Shown one piece after another: positions 63,651 through 64,000 of a stretch of DNA of 64,000 nucleotides; within the stretch, counting starts at the first letter, position 1; every line of letters begins with the position of its first letter. The notes beneath the pieces are model-generated. The model was not told the origin of the DNA, did not search any database, and saw nothing but the letters and a program-made list of their open reading frames with translations. The position numbers and the translations under genes were made by a program. This DNA is from Ligula intestinalis (taxonomy: Eukaryota > Platyhelminthes > Cestoda > Diphyllobothriidea > Diphyllobothriidae), in contig JAYGXS010000005.1 of the NCBI GenBank assembly GCA_036362985.1, positions 48,204,656-48,268,655 of the forward strand. Reading direction: 5' to 3'.

Positions 63651-64000
63651 ATTGCCAGTACTGCGCTAAAGAAGACAACCTCGAACAAGTGGTTTTGGGG
63701 GCTCCGCCCGAACTCATAGTTCTCAAGAAGCCTCATGAGAATGAGTCTGACTGCAGTAGTACTACGATCCATGCTATGACGACCGAAGAGACTGATTCGC
63801 ACCGCCACCCCGACTAATAACATGCGTCTTCTACTCAGGACTTGTACTTTTTATGGCTGTGATCATGCCGGATCTAGCCGGCCTCGATGATGTCACGGAC
63901 AGTACCTCTCCATGCGTGAGGATTGGTGGCAGTGGATCTCGAGAAGCCTACTTATTCTCTTCTCTAGCACCGGAGACCGTACACCGAAAGTGCAAGAACC
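63651..64000. other. no supported feature
   Basis: A short minus-strand frame (63430-63823) runs through the duplicated unit and has no family resemblance. Confidence 0.5.

Noticed and set aside
42047..64000. Upstream PPP1R16 exon with the PP1-docking KVSF motif
   Set aside because: Looked for on the minus strand and not found. It may be beyond the right edge or too diverged to see by eye.

Overview
This is eukaryotic, almost certainly metazoan, genomic DNA. It is AT-rich and intron-like, it has no operons, and the long reading frames are mostly chance or transposon debris. The one host gene I can support is a minus-strand orthologue of the PPP1R16 (MYPT3/TIMAP) family of protein phosphatase 1 regulatory subunits. 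Four internal exons (41976-42046, 31747-31892, 22853-22956, 3812-3936) join in phase and in the family's residue order, with good GT/AG splice signals. They are separated by introns of about 10.1, 8.8 and 18.9 kb. The exon at 22853-22956 has no long reading frame of its own and was found by reading the sequence. The 5' exons (with the PP1-docking motif) and the 3' exons were not found and probably lie outside the window. Large introns, many Penelope-like elements (PLEs) with GIY-YIG endonuclease and hammerhead-like ribozymes, and tRNA-derived repeats would suit a repeat-rich flatworm such as a diphyllobothriid tapeworm. That is a guess at the taxon, not a demonstration.

Layout. 0-1.7 kb: a hAT-type terminus, a ~600-bp near-palindrome made of two head-to-head PLE terminal repeats (pLTRs) carrying opposed hammerhead motifs, a third hammerhead-like motif, and tRNA-derived repeats. 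3.8 kb: the last PPP1R16 exon in the window. 4.7-10.7 kb: a TA-flanked pogo-like MITE, a ~500-bp inverted-repeat element, tRNA-derived SINEs, a PLE 3' part with a hammerhead, a 134-bp PLE end with a 13-bp target duplication, and a large fold-back repeat. 13.5-16 kb: a small fold-back and a hAT-like MITE with an 8-bp target duplication. 17.5-21.4 kb: two PLEs back to back on opposite strands. 22.9 kb: exon. 24-28.4 kb: two more hAT-like copies, one with a nested pLTR. 29.7-31.2 kb: a PLE fragment and one copy of a dispersed repeat. 31.8 kb: exon. 35.2-37.6 kb: a degenerate PLE bounded by inverted pLTRs. 38.6-40.1 kb: the second copy of the dispersed repeat. 41.4-42.05 kb: hAT MITEs and an exon. 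45.1-46.2 kb: a tandem array of tRNA-derived repeats. 47-52 kb: small inverted and direct repeats. 53.8-56.1 kb: two PLEs of opposite strand, one bounded by inverted pLTRs. 57.0-57.8 kb: an internally deleted mariner-type element. 61.7-63.7 kb: a tandem duplication whose second unit holds a SINE array.

No transposon copy looks intact. The reverse transcriptases have lost the YVDD active-site motif (YVDH, YVDE, CVDG) and carry stops and frameshifts. The most interesting theme is the repeated PLE architecture. Inverted terminal repeats bracket minus-strand PLE bodies, and they carry hammerhead motifs whose very short helix III is self-complementary (ACGU or AGCU). This is a feature expected of hammerheads that work as dimers.
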